Position numbers and translations under genes: made by a program
In this document: piece after piece, positions 27,452 to 36,179 of the stretch
How the letters are laid out: each line of letters begins with the position of its first letter
Numbering within the stretch: the stretch's first letter is position 1
Notes under the pieces: model-generated
Databases searched by the model: none
What the model was told of the DNA's origin: nothing
The model's input: only the letters and a program-made list of their open reading frames with translations
DNA from: Nostoc sphaeroides
GTDB taxonomy: Bacteria; Cyanobacteriota; Cyanobacteriia; Cyanobacteriales; Nostocaceae
Assembly (NCBI RefSeq): GCF_003443655.1
Contig: NZ_CP031941.1
Location: forward strand, 429,501-493,500
DNA: 64,000 nt
Direction: 5' to 3'

Positions 27452-27660
27452 AGAGTTAGGAGTTAGGAGTTAGGAGTTAGGAGTTAGGAGTTAGGAGTTT
27501 GGAGTTTGGAGTTTGGAGTTAAGAGTTAAGAGTTTGGAGTTAGGAGTTAGGAGTTAGGAGTTTGGAGTTTGGAGTTTGGAGTTTGGAGTTTGGAGTTAAA
27601 ACCCTTCTTCAATTTATAACTCCTAACTTATAACTTATAACTCCTAACTCCTAACTCTCT
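27452..27660. repeat. STRR array (GAGTTAG / GAGTTTG units)
   Basis: Some 25 units of GGAGTTA and GGAGTTT run from the 5' side of the flavoprotein gene to the stop codon of cobD, then switch to the complementary AACTCCT orientation near 27620. The last units supply the stop of cobD (read as TAG in AGAGTTAGG on the minus strand). Confidence 0.9.
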
Positions 27661-28733
27661 TTTAACGCTGTTAGTAAACGTTGGTTATCGGAGTCGGAAC
27701 GTACAGCAACCCGGAAAAAGCGATCGCCTAGTTCTTTAAAACTAAGGCAATCGCGGATTAAAATCTGGTGATGCTGGAGTAATTGTTGCTGTAACTGCGA
27801 AGTAGACTGTTGAGACTCAACCAATAAAAAGTTAGCAGCGCTTACTTGGGGTTGTAATCCTGGTATTTCAGCCAAACCCTGAAAGAGTTGGTTTCGTGCA
27901 GGTGGTAGCCATGCCCAGGTTTGCTGCTGAAACTCCGTATCCTGGAGGGCTGCAATTGCCGCCGCCGCCGCTAGGGTGTTTACAGGCCAAGGGTCACGCC
28001 ATAGCTGCCATTTAGCTAGGCAGTCGGGATGTGCGATCGCATATCCTAATCGCAGTCCTGGGAGGCTGTAAAATTTGGTTAGCGATCGCAATACTACTAA
28101 ATTCTTATATTCCTGCACCACCGGAATCAGGCTTTGTTCCTCATTAGGCGGCACAAAATCCATAAATGCTTCATCCACCACAACCAAAGCAAATTGCTCT
28201 AGGTAGGGCAAAACAGACTCCCGCGAAAATAGTTTCCCGGTTGGGTTGTGGGGATTATTCAGCAATAGCCCTTTGTCCTTTGTCAATGACAAATCACCAA
28301 TGACCAATACCTCGGCTTCGCTCAGTACAAGTGACCAATGACCAGTGACAAGTGACAAAGGACACTCCAGCACTTTAGCGTTGTACGACTTCAGGGTTCG
28401 GTAGTAGTCGCCAAAGGCTGGAGTTATTAAAATTGTCGCGGCTAATTGGGCTAATTCCCTACCTATGAGAGTGAGTAATTCTGCGGAGCCGTTACCCGGC
28501 ATAATCCACTCAGGCGGCAATTGATGGAAGTGACTGAGAGCTAGTCTCAGTTCACTATAGTTTGGGTCTGGATAGTGCTTAAGATTACCGATTTGGGACA
28601 GTATAGCAGCGATCGCGCTGTTTGGAGGCCCCAACGGGCTGATGCTAGCAGAAAAATCCAGAATAGCATCAGGGGGACAGCCAGCCAGTGCTGCTGCCCA
28701 GGCTAAATTTCCCCCGTGTGCAGGTTGCCGCAT
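27651..28733 (-). CDS. cobD: Threonine-phosphate decarboxylase / HisC-like aminotransferase with repeat-derived insert
   Basis: This PLP fold-I enzyme of 360 residues resembles CobD, which makes aminopropanol phosphate for the cobalamin nucleotide loop. N-terminal HGGNLAWAAALAGCPPDAIL and DFSASISPLGPP are the CobD signature. NNPHNPTGKL binds PLP, VVDEAFMDF holds the PLP aspartate, and LRSLTKFYSLPGLRLGYA the Schiff-base lysine. Residues ~126-155 ([20 protein letters not shown] and following) are translated STRR sequence, inserted in frame just before the HNPTG motif (DNA ~28269-28358). It follows HU by 26 bases on the same strand. HisC activity cannot be fully excluded. Confidence 0.85.
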   Translation of the reverse strand: MRQPAHGGNLAWAAALAGCPPDAILDFSASISPLGPPNSAIAAILSQIGNLKHYPDPNYSELRLALSHFHQLPPEWIMPGNGSAELLTLIGRELAQLAATILITPAFGDYYRTLKSYNAKVLECPLSLVTGHWSLVLSEAEVLVIGDLSLTKDKGLLLNNPHNPTGKLFSRESVLPYLEQFALVVVDEAFMDFVPPNEEQSLIPVVQEYKNLVVLRSLTKFYSLPGLRLGYAIAHPDCLAKWQLWRDPWPVNTLAAAAAIAALQDTEFQQQTWAWLPPARNQLFQGLAEIPGLQPQVSAANFLLVESQQSTSQLQQQLLQHHQILIRDCLSFKELGDRFFRVAVRSDSDNQRLLTALKES

Positions 28734-28759
28734 TAAAAAAGGGTTCCCGAAGACAGAAC

Positions 28760-29044
28760 CTATGCTTTTGGGGGTGCTACCTTTTCTCTAAACAGTTTTC
28801 CTGCCGAGAAGGCAGGAACCCTCGTCGCTGGAATTTCCATTTTCTCATTTGTTTTCGGGTTGCGACCTTCGCGGGCTTTACGTTCCCGTGATTCAAAAGA
28901 GCCAAATCCCACCAATGTTACCTTATCACCAGAGGAAACCGCTTCAATAATCGTTTCCAAAGCGGCAGTTAAGACTGCATCCGCTTGTTTCTTGGTAACA
29001 CTAGCTTTTTCAGCTACGGCATCAACTAATTCACCTTTGTTCAT
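28760..29044 (-). CDS. hup: HU-type DNA-binding protein
   Basis: HU is the abundant histone-like dimer that bends and compacts DNA; in heterocyst-forming cyanobacteria HU is needed for normal differentiation. The 94-residue sequence starts MNKGELVDAVAEKASVTKKQ, has FGSFESRERKAREGRNPKTN (the beta-arm signature) and VPAFSAGKLFREKV. Length is normal. A well-placed TTTGAC-containing leader lies upstream, and cobD follows closely, so read-through into cobD is possible. Confidence 0.96.
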   Translation of the reverse strand: MNKGELVDAVAEKASVTKKQADAVLTAALETIIEAVSSGDKVTLVGFGSFESRERKAREGRNPKTNEKMEIPATRVPAFSAGKLFREKVAPPKA

Positions 29045-29775
29045 GTCAAACTCCTGAAGGTTTACTTGAGATTCTTTACGGATGCACCATGATACATCTG
29101 TACTGAAATCTTTGTTTGCGAAAATACAAAAATCATCCTTTGGGAGTAGCTTTACTCAAAACGGCTGTACATCCCATCGGCTCGACTTTTCAATGAATCA
29201 TTCTAAGGTGTTGTAGCCTGATGTGGATAGATGAAACCATTAATTTATATAGATTTCAGGATTTTTTGTAATTTTAGGGTACTTGTTTCCCTAAAAACCA
29301 CCCAAAAAGTAGGAAAAAATACCTAGTAAAAACCCCTATTGCCAAGAAAACAGGGTGCTGAGGAGGTGGGAAATGGTGAATGTTTGTTGGGATTGATTAC
29401 CGATGGTGAAGAGTTGTTGCTGAGATTCACCAATATTTATAAAAAATAGTTTGTAGTAAGCACTTTAGTGCTTAAAAAATAAGGGCTTCAGTCCTTCCTT
29501 ACCCAATGGGAAAGTTAATCGCTCATGGGGGAAGCCCCCAAACGCTCGTTGACTCGCTCTAAGCGTACTCCTACGGAGAAATAAGCTATGCGTAGCGTCT
29601 CCAAGAGTTGGCTTTATGTTGCGCTATGCGCTAAAGCGTCTCCCTTTGGGCTACGAGACTCCGAATTCATTCCGAGGCGGGATAGAAACGCAGCGCGAGA
29701 TTTATTAATGATATGGCTTCGTGTAATTCGACTCATTAGGTTAGTAGTCTGTCAAGAACTAATTGACGGATAGAT
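29045..29775. other. Intergenic region with dispersed repeats
   Basis: About 730 bases without a gene. They hold the HU promoter region, a partial copy of the AGTAAGCAC...GTGCTTA repeat family (near 29453-29500), and a block of CGTAGCGTCTCC-type repeats at 29560-29650. A 61-codon plus-strand frame (29588-29773) ends in RRDRNAARDLLM, faintly like the RuvC-III end of TnpB, but the rest is repeat sequence; not called. Confidence 0.5.
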
Positions 29776-30111
29776 TCACTGTAGAGACGGCGATTTATCG
29801 CGTCTCCTAACCGTTTGTTCACCACCAGAAATTTTCTGTTGCACCCAAACCCGAAAAGCATGGGTAGTAGCAATTTCCCCATTCTTCTTCGCTTCTTGGA
29901 TAAACCCAGGAATCTCCTTCACCGATACAGGCGCAAAAGTAGGGCTGGTTTCGACTTCTGAGTATTGCCCACCTGCAAGGGTGTAGACTCGCAACATACT
30001 GCCGTTATAACGCCAAAATTCCCAGTTCTTTGCAACAAACCTTTTGCCAGTATTGTATCCCTTAATATTACTGTTAAGGCTGAACGTAAGAGAGCGATAT
30101 GATCGAAACGA
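29776..30111 (-). pseudogene. Uma2-like protein, C-terminal fragment
   Basis: The frame is open from 30111 to 29776 and reads KRFVAKNWEFWRYNGSMLRV, then YTLAGGQYSEVETSPTFAPV and IPGFIQEAKKNGEIATTHAF, the kind of C-terminal half seen in some Uma2 family (DUF820) proteins of cyanobacteria. There is no N-terminal nuclease domain and no good start except an internal ATG (29997), so this is a truncated relic. Its last dozen residues (RRRDKSPSLQ) come from the GACGCGATAAATCGCCGTC repeat. It diverges from an intact Uma2 gene. Confidence 0.5.
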
Positions 30112-30130
30112 CTACTAGGGGTAATAGATT

Positions 30131-30751
30131 ATGACTCAAGCCATACCAAAACTAGTAACATTTAAAGATTTTGCAGCGTGGCGACCCGAAGGTGGAAGAT
30201 ATGAATTACATGATGGAGTGATTGTTGAAATGGCACAACCAGTAGGAGACCATGAGGATATTGTCGGGTTTTTGGTTGAAAAAATTGCTATTGAGTACGT
30301 TCGTAATGGTCTACCTTATATAATTCCCAAAACTGCGCTGGTAAAACCAACTAATTCGGAATCTGGTTACTCCCCAGATGTGCTATTACTGAATCGCCCT
30401 AATTTAATAAATGAGCCGCTATGGAAAAAAGAATCAACTGTAAGCCTTGCAGAATCAATTCCCTTAGTAGTTGAAGTAGTTAGTACCAACTGGGATGATG
30501 ACTATTACACAAAGCAGGGTAAGTATGAGGGTATTGGAATTCCTGAATACTGGGTTGTAGATTATCTCGGTCTAGGCGCTAAAAAGTTCACTGGCAACCC
30601 CAAACAGCCTACTATATCTATTTATCAATTAATCGATGGTGAATACCAAGTTACTCAATTTAGAGGCACTGATCGCATCGTCTCGCCTACTTTCCCAGAA
30701 TTTAATTTAACCGCCGAACAGATTTTTCAAGCTGGAGGTCTACCAACGTAG
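30131..30751 (+). CDS. Uma2 family (DUF820) putative restriction-endonuclease-like protein
   Basis: Uma2 proteins have a PD-(D/E)xK nuclease-like fold and are hugely expanded in cyanobacteria; their biological role is unknown. The 206-residue protein has FKDFAAWRPEGGRYELHDGV at the start, YSPDVLLLNRPNL (the metal-binding Asp region), PLVVEVVSTNW (Glu of the PD-ExK core), and KQGKYEGIGIPEYWVVDYL, which gives the conserved lysine and the tail strand. The ATG at 30131 is preceded by GGGG. A small antitoxin-like gene follows at 58 bases and may be cotranscribed. Confidence 0.9.
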   Translation: MTQAIPKLVTFKDFAAWRPEGGRYELHDGVIVEMAQPVGDHEDIVGFLVEKIAIEYVRNGLPYIIPKTALVKPTNSESGYSPDVLLLNRPNLINEPLWKKESTVSLAESIPLVVEVVSTNWDDDYYTKQGKYEGIGIPEYWVVDYLGLGAKKFTGNPKQPTISIYQLIDGEYQVTQFRGTDRIVSPTFPEFNLTAEQIFQAGGLPT

Positions 30752-30809
30752 CCACAACCATACTTGCTGTTTTACACTACTAAAAAATGTCAGTTAAAGA
30801 GGCGTTAAT

Positions 30810-31100
30810 ATGACAATCAAAGAAAAACTTATCGAAGAAATTGAATCAGCACCAGATGCACTTTTGACTGAAACACTTAATTTTTTACGTTTTTTCAAAA
30901 CAAAGCAAACCCAAGTACAACCAACACAACATCAAGTAGAATTTGCTAGTCATAGTACTGTTGATTCCACAGGAAACTCACTTTTAGAACATCTGAAAAC
31001 TATAGATACTTGGGAAAGTGATGACTTAGAGGAGTGTCTGAACCTAGTAATATCTAGCCGTGGTCAAGCAGAATTTAATGAAGATAATCCTTTTGAATAA
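30810..31100 (+). CDS. Small DUF2281-like, antitoxin-like protein
   Basis: The 96-residue protein starts with MTIKEKLIEEIESAPDALLT followed by ETLNFLRFFKTK, the short helical motif of the DUF2281-like small proteins that are frequent in cyanobacteria. Some relatives are annotated as VapB-type antitoxins, but no PIN-domain or other toxin gene is beside it. The rest is polar and acidic (ESDDLEECLNLV). GAGGCG precedes the ATG. Function open. Confidence 0.6.
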   Translation: MTIKEKLIEEIESAPDALLTETLNFLRFFKTKQTQVQPTQHQVEFASHSTVDSTGNSLLEHLKTIDTWESDDLEECLNLVISSRGQAEFNEDNPFE

Positions 31101-31113
31101 TGTACCTAATCGT

Positions 31114-31382
31114 AGGGCTATTTCGTTCTAGACATAAACCGCCCAGAACTAAAGTTCCGGGCTAATAGCCCAACTCCACTAAAGTGGACTAAAGGCCTTT
31201 ACAGCGCTTCTAGCTATTAGGCAATACAGTTTTTCTACCTGCCCCTCTCCTATCATAGCTTTCAGCTTTGAGGATGTACCTCATAGCTGCCGGAAGTGCT
31301 GTATTAGTCGTCTTTAGACGAATGAATGCTATTAGCCTCAGAATTTATTCTGAGGCGGGCTAGATGAGAATGAAATAGCCCT
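31114..31382. mobile_element. MITE-like element with multiple stem-loops
   Basis: The ends AGGGCTATTTCGTTCTA (31114-31130) and, reversed, AGGGCTATTTCATTCTC (31366-31382) form inverted repeats. The interior has at least four small hairpins, such as CCTCAGAATTTATTCTGAGG and GTCGTCTTTAGACGA, and no coding frame. No clear target duplication was found. The related end GAAATAGCTCTGAC occurs near 25970. Confidence 0.55.
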
Positions 31383-31479
31383 GACCTTCAGCGGATAAAA
31401 AAAGTCAGAACATTAGTAGGGAAGCGGTTGGGGGTTAGGTTGGAGAGTAAAGTTGCACATCGCGTAATATAAGTTATTT

Positions 31480-31722
31480 TCATTCTTCTCTACCCTGTAG
31501 CCTACCTCTGCGACTGGCGAGTTCTTTTTCGATTTCATCTTCATCTAATAAATGTTTACCAGAAGCAACAATCCTAGTGCAAATTTGCTGCAAATGTTCG
31601 CACAATGGGACTTTATGTGCAGAGTTTTTCAAACCAATAAATTCAACAAAATCTAAAACTTCCTCTTGTTTTTCTTGTGGAAGAGAACGCCACTTTGTTA
31701 AGAACTCTTGTTCTGAACTCAT
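31480..31722 (-). CDS. DUF2281-like small antitoxin-like protein
   Basis: This 80-residue protein reads EFLTKWRSLPQEKQEEVLDF then VEFIGLKN, the DUF2281 pattern (W..LP..kq.EvLdFveF), and ends with a charged helix ELASRRGRLQGREE. Such proteins often form the antitoxin part of type II systems, but no toxin gene is adjacent on either side. It is upstream of and parallel to nothing; its 5' end faces the pilQ 3' end. Confidence 0.6.
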   Translation of the reverse strand: MSSEQEFLTKWRSLPQEKQEEVLDFVEFIGLKNSAHKVPLCEHLQQICTRIVASGKHLLDEDEIEKELASRRGRLQGREE

Positions 31723-31811
31723 TAGTATTTACCCACTACTATTACTTATATTGTGATTGGGTATTTTTATTGTAGAATGACATTTAAACTTAAACCTACT
31801 CGTAAAAAAGA

Positions 31812-31844
31812 AGATCCCCGACTTCTTTAAGAAGTCGGGGATCT
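31812..31844. terminator. Hairpin downstream of pilQ
   Basis: AGATCCCCGACTTCT and AGAAGTCGGGGATCT form a perfect 15-bp stem around TTA. It lies 40 bases beyond the pilQ stop and probably ends the pil transcript. A near-identical hairpin is at 51487-51519, so it is also a dispersed repeat. Confidence 0.6.
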
Positions 31845-31884
31845 GAGCCTTTGACAGATGTAACTTACATGCTCATTATCTTTA

Positions 31885-34332
31885 TTACCTGCCAGGAAGC
31901 TTCAACCCTCGACGCTCAAGGATTTGCCGCACTTCTGGGCTGGGAGTGTAATTATAGCCGTAAGAGGAGTTTTCAGAGTCGTCCATGATTTGAGGTGTAA
32001 GTAATACAATAACCTCTCTGCGCTCATTCGAGCGGTTTGTCCTTCTAAACAGGGCACCAATAAGGGGAAGATCACCCAAAATAGGAATCTTGGAGACACT
32101 TGATCGGTCTTGATCTTGAATGATGCCTGAGAGAATAAGTGTTTGACCATCTCGCAGGCGAATTGTGCCAGAAGTTAGGGAGCGTTCAGAAATTAAAACG
32201 ATTTCCCCATTACCTGTATCTGCTGTACCTGCTGGAGATTTGACTTGGGGAGCAACTTGTAAAGAAACAAAACCGTTGTCGTCAATCCTGTCTATTGAGA
32301 CGGCGAGAATTAACCCTACAACCTCTTTTTGTGTGTTTACCTCTTCTCTAGAGCCACCAGGTGTGTCAGTTATAATTCTTTTTACGTCTCCTACAACTTG
32401 CTGAGTTAGTTTGACATCCGCAGTTTGGCCTTCTTGCACAATTAAAGTTGGGTCAGTCAAAATCTTGGCGTTACCATTTATAACCTGAGCTTGCAAGCTA
32501 GTGAGAAGCCGTTTGGGAAATTGGTACAAAGACGGCAAACTAAATGTAGATGTTGCACGACTACCTGGTGCATACGTACTAGTTTGTCTTCCAGTTATAG
32601 GGTCAGTAGTAATCGTTACCGTGTCTGGTGTTCCTGGAGTAAAAGTTGTAAGACCAGGGGTAGTTGGCTCGCTATTTGCTGGAGAAATAGGTTGAAGGAA
32701 GGTCGAATTACCTGGAATATCCTGTACAAGTTGACCATCTCGGATAACTCTCAAACCAGAACCTCCATTTGGCACGGTGAACGTACCATTTTGGTTAAGT
32801 AAAGGTACTCCTGTAATGGGATTCCTGATAGTAGGCGTCTGAGTCACACTGGTTGCTACTTCAGCGCTAGTAGCTGGTCTGGAACCGCCAAAATTCAGAG
32901 ATGCTGCACCGCCATCATTTGTAAAGTAATTGTTACCAACCCCAAAGGAAAAGCTGGTGTTGTAGTCCTGAGTGTTATTGAGGTTAACATCAATAATCTT
33001 GACATTGACTGCCACTTGACGACGGCGGATATCAAGGGGAATGATTTGAGCGATCGCAATGTCAACTAATTTAGGAAGACCAATCAAAGTAATAGTACTA
33101 GTTCGCTCGTCTCCTAATACTTGTAAACCTCTAAGTAAGGGAATTGAGTCAGTAAACTTAATGCGTTGAGCCGTTAGATCCGAGTCTTCAGCTGTATTTG
33201 TTTTCTTTCCATCTTCTGTACCGACGACTTCTGTAGTGACCCTAGTTATCTTTGGTTCAGCATTAACGGCGCTCTCTGCTCCCAGGTTAACTAAAACCCT
33301 TAATATTTCTTTTACTTTGGCTTGGTTAATTCTCAGGTTCCGTATCACTACATCACGAGTTGAATTAGGCAGTTTAGGTGCTACAAAAATCGTCCGCCCA
33401 CTGCGGTTAGCTTCTAAACCACTCAGGCGCAAAACGTAGTTAAATACATCTTGCACTGGCTCATTTTCTATATCTAGGGATACTTTGTCATAAGTTTGCT
33501 TTTCAGTAGCACCAGCACCCTCAGATAAAGTTACACTAGGCCCCTTACCGTCTTCTCCACCTCCTGCATAAGCCAGGTTCATACCAGCAGCACGCGCAAG
33601 TAATGACAAAACCTCACGCACCGGCGCATCTCGCAACACTAAACGGGGTACACGTTCTTGAGTTCCTAAGTCAATGGTAGTAGGAGAAGCATCAGTATTA
33701 GAAATAGCAATATCTCCCACCGGTGGGGCGATCGCTCTAGGTAAGAAAGGTGGAGCCTGACTCACAGGTTGACCTGGCCCAGCAGCTTGTGCAGGTTGTC
33801 CGTCAATGGTGATTTGCGGGTTAGGAACGAGAACACCTGAATTTTGACCAGGTTGGGCTGGAGGCGTAGCAGGCGGTGCTGTGAAAGTTTGCGCTGTTTG
33901 TGTTGGTGTTGATGCTATAGTGCCAGCCGATGGGCTAAAGCTGAGTGTAATTCCATTTTGCGATCGCACCACAGGTTGACTGTTAGGTGTATTATTGCTG
34001 CCCGTTACCGTCACCCGAATGCTATTGGCATCAAGCTGATTAACCTCAACAGATGCAATTCCTGGTGCTGGACTATCTTGACGAAAGCTATTACCTTGTG
34101 GTAATCGTAATTGAGCATTGATAATATCTGCGACTAAAGCCTTGCCTCTTTTTGTAGTGAAAACTTGGGGGCGCGACCCAGAAGAAGTTTTCAAAGCAAC
34201 GCTAATTCCACCATTAACTGGATTTAACTGGACATCAGTAATTTGACTAATTTGTGCCCAAACTGGTTGAGCTGCCAAAAATACAAAAGCGGTAGTACCT
34301 AATATAAAACTATTACCGTGAAGCTGTTTCAC
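31885..34332 (-). CDS. pilQ: Type IV pilus secretin
   Basis: PilQ is the outer-membrane ring through which the pilus leaves the cell. The 815-residue protein has a signal peptide (FILGTTAFVFLAAQPVWA), an N-terminal AMIN domain that binds peptidoglycan (residues ~30-130), a Pro/Gln-rich linker, secretin N-domains (~225-420, with VREVLSLLARAAGMNLAYAG), and the C-terminal secretin domain ending VIVLLTPQIM. RDGQTLILSGIIQDQDRSSV and IPILGDLPLIGALFRR are the secretin signature. It is the last gene of pilMNOQ. A 293-base STRR array separates it from pilO. No PilP lipoprotein is seen, as usual in cyanobacteria. Confidence 0.95.
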   Translation of the reverse strand: MKQLHGNSFILGTTAFVFLAAQPVWAQISQITDVQLNPVNGGISVALKTSSGSRPQVFTTKRGKALVADIINAQLRLPQGNSFRQDSPAPGIASVEVNQLDANSIRVTVTGSNNTPNSQPVVRSQNGITLSFSPSAGTIASTPTQTAQTFTAPPATPPAQPGQNSGVLVPNPQITIDGQPAQAAGPGQPVSQAPPFLPRAIAPPVGDIAISNTDASPTTIDLGTQERVPRLVLRDAPVREVLSLLARAAGMNLAYAGGGEDGKGPSVTLSEGAGATEKQTYDKVSLDIENEPVQDVFNYVLRLSGLEANRSGRTIFVAPKLPNSTRDVVIRNLRINQAKVKEILRVLVNLGAESAVNAEPKITRVTTEVVGTEDGKKTNTAEDSDLTAQRIKFTDSIPLLRGLQVLGDERTSTITLIGLPKLVDIAIAQIIPLDIRRRQVAVNVKIIDVNLNNTQDYNTSFSFGVGNNYFTNDGGAASLNFGGSRPATSAEVATSVTQTPTIRNPITGVPLLNQNGTFTVPNGGSGLRVIRDGQLVQDIPGNSTFLQPISPANSEPTTPGLTTFTPGTPDTVTITTDPITGRQTSTYAPGSRATSTFSLPSLYQFPKRLLTSLQAQVINGNAKILTDPTLIVQEGQTADVKLTQQVVGDVKRIITDTPGGSREEVNTQKEVVGLILAVSIDRIDDNGFVSLQVAPQVKSPAGTADTGNGEIVLISERSLTSGTIRLRDGQTLILSGIIQDQDRSSVSKIPILGDLPLIGALFRRTNRSNERREVIVLLTPQIMDDSENSSYGYNYTPSPEVRQILERRGLKLPGR

Positions 34333-34377
34333 AGTTCATTCCTCACTTTATAAAACCTTGTTTACAAACAATTGTGA

Positions 34378-34625
34378 ATAGTTAGGAGTTAGGAGTGAAT
34401 AGTTAGGAGTTAGGAGTGAATAGTTAGGAGTTAGGAGTGAATAGTTAGGAGTTAGGAGTGAATAGTTAGGAATGATAATTTGTAATTCTTAACTCTTAAC
34501 TCGCAATTCCTAACTTCTAACTCCTAACTCTTAACTCGCAATTCCTAACTCTTAACTCGCAATTCCTAACTCTTAACTCGCAATTCCTAACTCCTAACTC
34601 CTAACTCCTAACTCGCAATTCCTAA
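34378..34625. repeat. STRR array inside the pil operon
   Basis: Units TTAGGAGTGAATAG repeat on the left and the complementary AACTCCT / AACTCGCAATTCCT on the right, so the transcript could form a long hairpin between pilO and pilQ. The array ends at the pilO stop codon. It may lower read-through into pilQ or stabilise the pilMNO part; this is inference. Confidence 0.9.
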
Positions 34626-35402
34626 CTACTTTTTCGGAGCAGTTTTAGCTGCGGCTGCGGCTGCTGCGGCTATTTCTTCTGGACTAAGTGGCATCAATAC
34701 CTGTAACTGGAATGATGTATTAATCGCTGCTGGCCCTACCTGCATGGGTGTTTTATCCAATGGGGATATTGACTCTACTGGAGCCAAAGTTGCTTGATAA
34801 TCTTTAACTATTAACAAAGGCTGTAAACGCTCAATGTTACGAATTATCGATTGTGTTTGCTCATAAGTTCCTGTAATTTCGGCATTGATATTGCTGCGTT
34901 GCAGCTTACCGTCAACCTTTAGCCCTAGAGTTCCATCGGTAACCGGTTCTGGTTTTTGGGAAACTGGCACAAATTTTTTCAGTTTGGCTCTCACTGTATT
35001 AACAGAAGTTGGAGTATTGCCAGACTCAACTAAGCGGTTCACATCCAATAGCAATGTATCTAAGCTTTTTTCGTTAGCGAATAAACCTAAAACCTGAACT
35101 TTTTGCTGTTTTGCCTGTGCTAGCTCGTCTTTAACTTTGCCAATTTCTTTGATACTGGCTTTTTTTTGCTCAACTTGCCCTTGCAATTCAGAGCTTTTGG
35201 CTTGCTGTTGCTGATAGCTTTCCAAAGCTGGCATCAGCAGGTTTAACAATATATAACCTGCTCCTGCTAAACCAATTACCCCCACTATGATGCCAATAAT
35301 TTTTGGTGTGAAGGCAATACCAAATAGCACGGGGGATGCTGGCGTTGCCTGATCGAATTCCCCACCTTGTTCGCCAAAATTTAAATCATCACTCAGCGTC
35401 AT
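34626..35402 (-). CDS. pilO: Type IV pilus assembly protein PilO
   Basis: PilO forms the inner-membrane alignment complex with PilN. The 258-residue protein has a cytoplasmic lead, a membrane helix at ~38-60 (IIGIIVGVIGLAGAGYILLN), a coiled coil (~65-105, QQQQAKSSELQGQVEQKKAS) and a periplasmic ferredoxin-like domain, ending in an Ala-rich tail (AAAAAAAKTAPKK). It overlaps the pilN stop by four bases (ATGA), so the two are translationally coupled. Its stop AAG-TAG-TTAGGA is where the STRR array begins. Confidence 0.88.
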   Translation of the reverse strand: MTLSDDLNFGEQGGEFDQATPASPVLFGIAFTPKIIGIIVGVIGLAGAGYILLNLLMPALESYQQQQAKSSELQGQVEQKKASIKEIGKVKDELAQAKQQKVQVLGLFANEKSLDTLLLDVNRLVESGNTPTSVNTVRAKLKKFVPVSQKPEPVTDGTLGLKVDGKLQRSNINAEITGTYEQTQSIIRNIERLQPLLIVKDYQATLAPVESISPLDKTPMQVGPAAINTSFQLQVLMPLSPEEIAAAAAAAAKTAPKK

Positions 35403-36175
35403 TTTAAAATGACTCCTGTTTGTTGCATAGTACGAATTCGAGTCACTAACCCCACTGTGCCTTTTTTTTCCAACTCTCGAATTAATTCCGAAGCTGGAAC
35501 ATCGTTCATACTCGATTGGATAGTGTATTCAACTACTTGTGGCGGCTTAATTGTTACACCACTAGCAGGTTGACTCACACCTGGAATTGCAGGAGCATCT
35601 ACTAACGTTGCCGTTACAATTCTGCTTTCTGTGGACTTCAAGAATTGAGACTGTTGTAGACTCAATAAAAAATCATTGACATCGTTAAAAGAACGAGCCA
35701 ATCCGGTAATTTCTAATCCCCCGGCGGGATTGCTTACTGGCTTCCCTTCCTCTGCCGGAATGGGTGGGGTTTGCCTGATGGTCTTAATTTGCACTGCTGC
35801 TGGAATGCGATCGCGCAAATCTTGCAGCATTGCTGACCAAGGTCGAATTTGGTCAAATACAGTGACTAAAGCTTGGGTTTCCCCTTTAATCGCCTTCGTC
35901 TCGTCTCTGATTTTATTAATATTTCCGATTTCTGTATCTAACTTCTTGCTTTCTTGGTCTAGTTGTGAAATTTGACCATTTAATTCAACAATCTTTCCTT
36001 GCAACAACCACCAACCAAGTCCCAATAAAGCTGGAAGACCTACACCTACTGCAACTCCCACATACAATAGTGTCAAATCCCCCGTAGGAAACTTTAAGGA
36101 TATTCTTCCCTTTCTCTCAGGCTTTTTCTGGTATTCTGGGCGATCTTTAAGAAAGTTAACATCTAGGCTGTACAT
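35399..36175 (-). CDS. pilN: Type IV pilus assembly protein PilN
   Basis: PilN is a bitopic inner-membrane protein whose cytoplasmic N-terminus docks on PilM. Its 258 residues begin MYSLDVNFLKDRPEYQKKPE, matching the short PilN peptide (I/V-N-L-L-P-like) bound by PilM, followed by a membrane helix at ~35-60 (LTLLYVGVAVGVGLPALLGL), a coiled coil (LNGQISQLDQESKKLDTEIG) and a periplasmic alpha/beta domain. It starts four bases after pilM and overlaps pilO. Confidence 0.88.
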   Translation of the reverse strand: MYSLDVNFLKDRPEYQKKPERKGRISLKFPTGDLTLLYVGVAVGVGLPALLGLGWWLLQGKIVELNGQISQLDQESKKLDTEIGNINKIRDETKAIKGETQALVTVFDQIRPWSAMLQDLRDRIPAAVQIKTIRQTPPIPAEEGKPVSNPAGGLEITGLARSFNDVNDFLLSLQQSQFLKSTESRIVTATLVDAPAIPGVSQPASGVTIKPPQVVEYTIQSSMNDVPASELIRELEKKGTVGLVTRIRTMQQTGVILK

Positions 36176-36179
36176 TTTG

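Noticed and set aside
28733-28760. Cobalamin riboswitch before cobD
   Set aside because: Only 26 bases separate HU from cobD and no B12-box was seen.
29588-29773. 61-codon frame ending RRDRNAARDLLM, possibly a TnpB C-terminus
   Set aside because: Only a few residues resemble TnpB; most of the frame is CGTAGCGTCTCC repeat DNA and the zinc-finger cysteines are absent.
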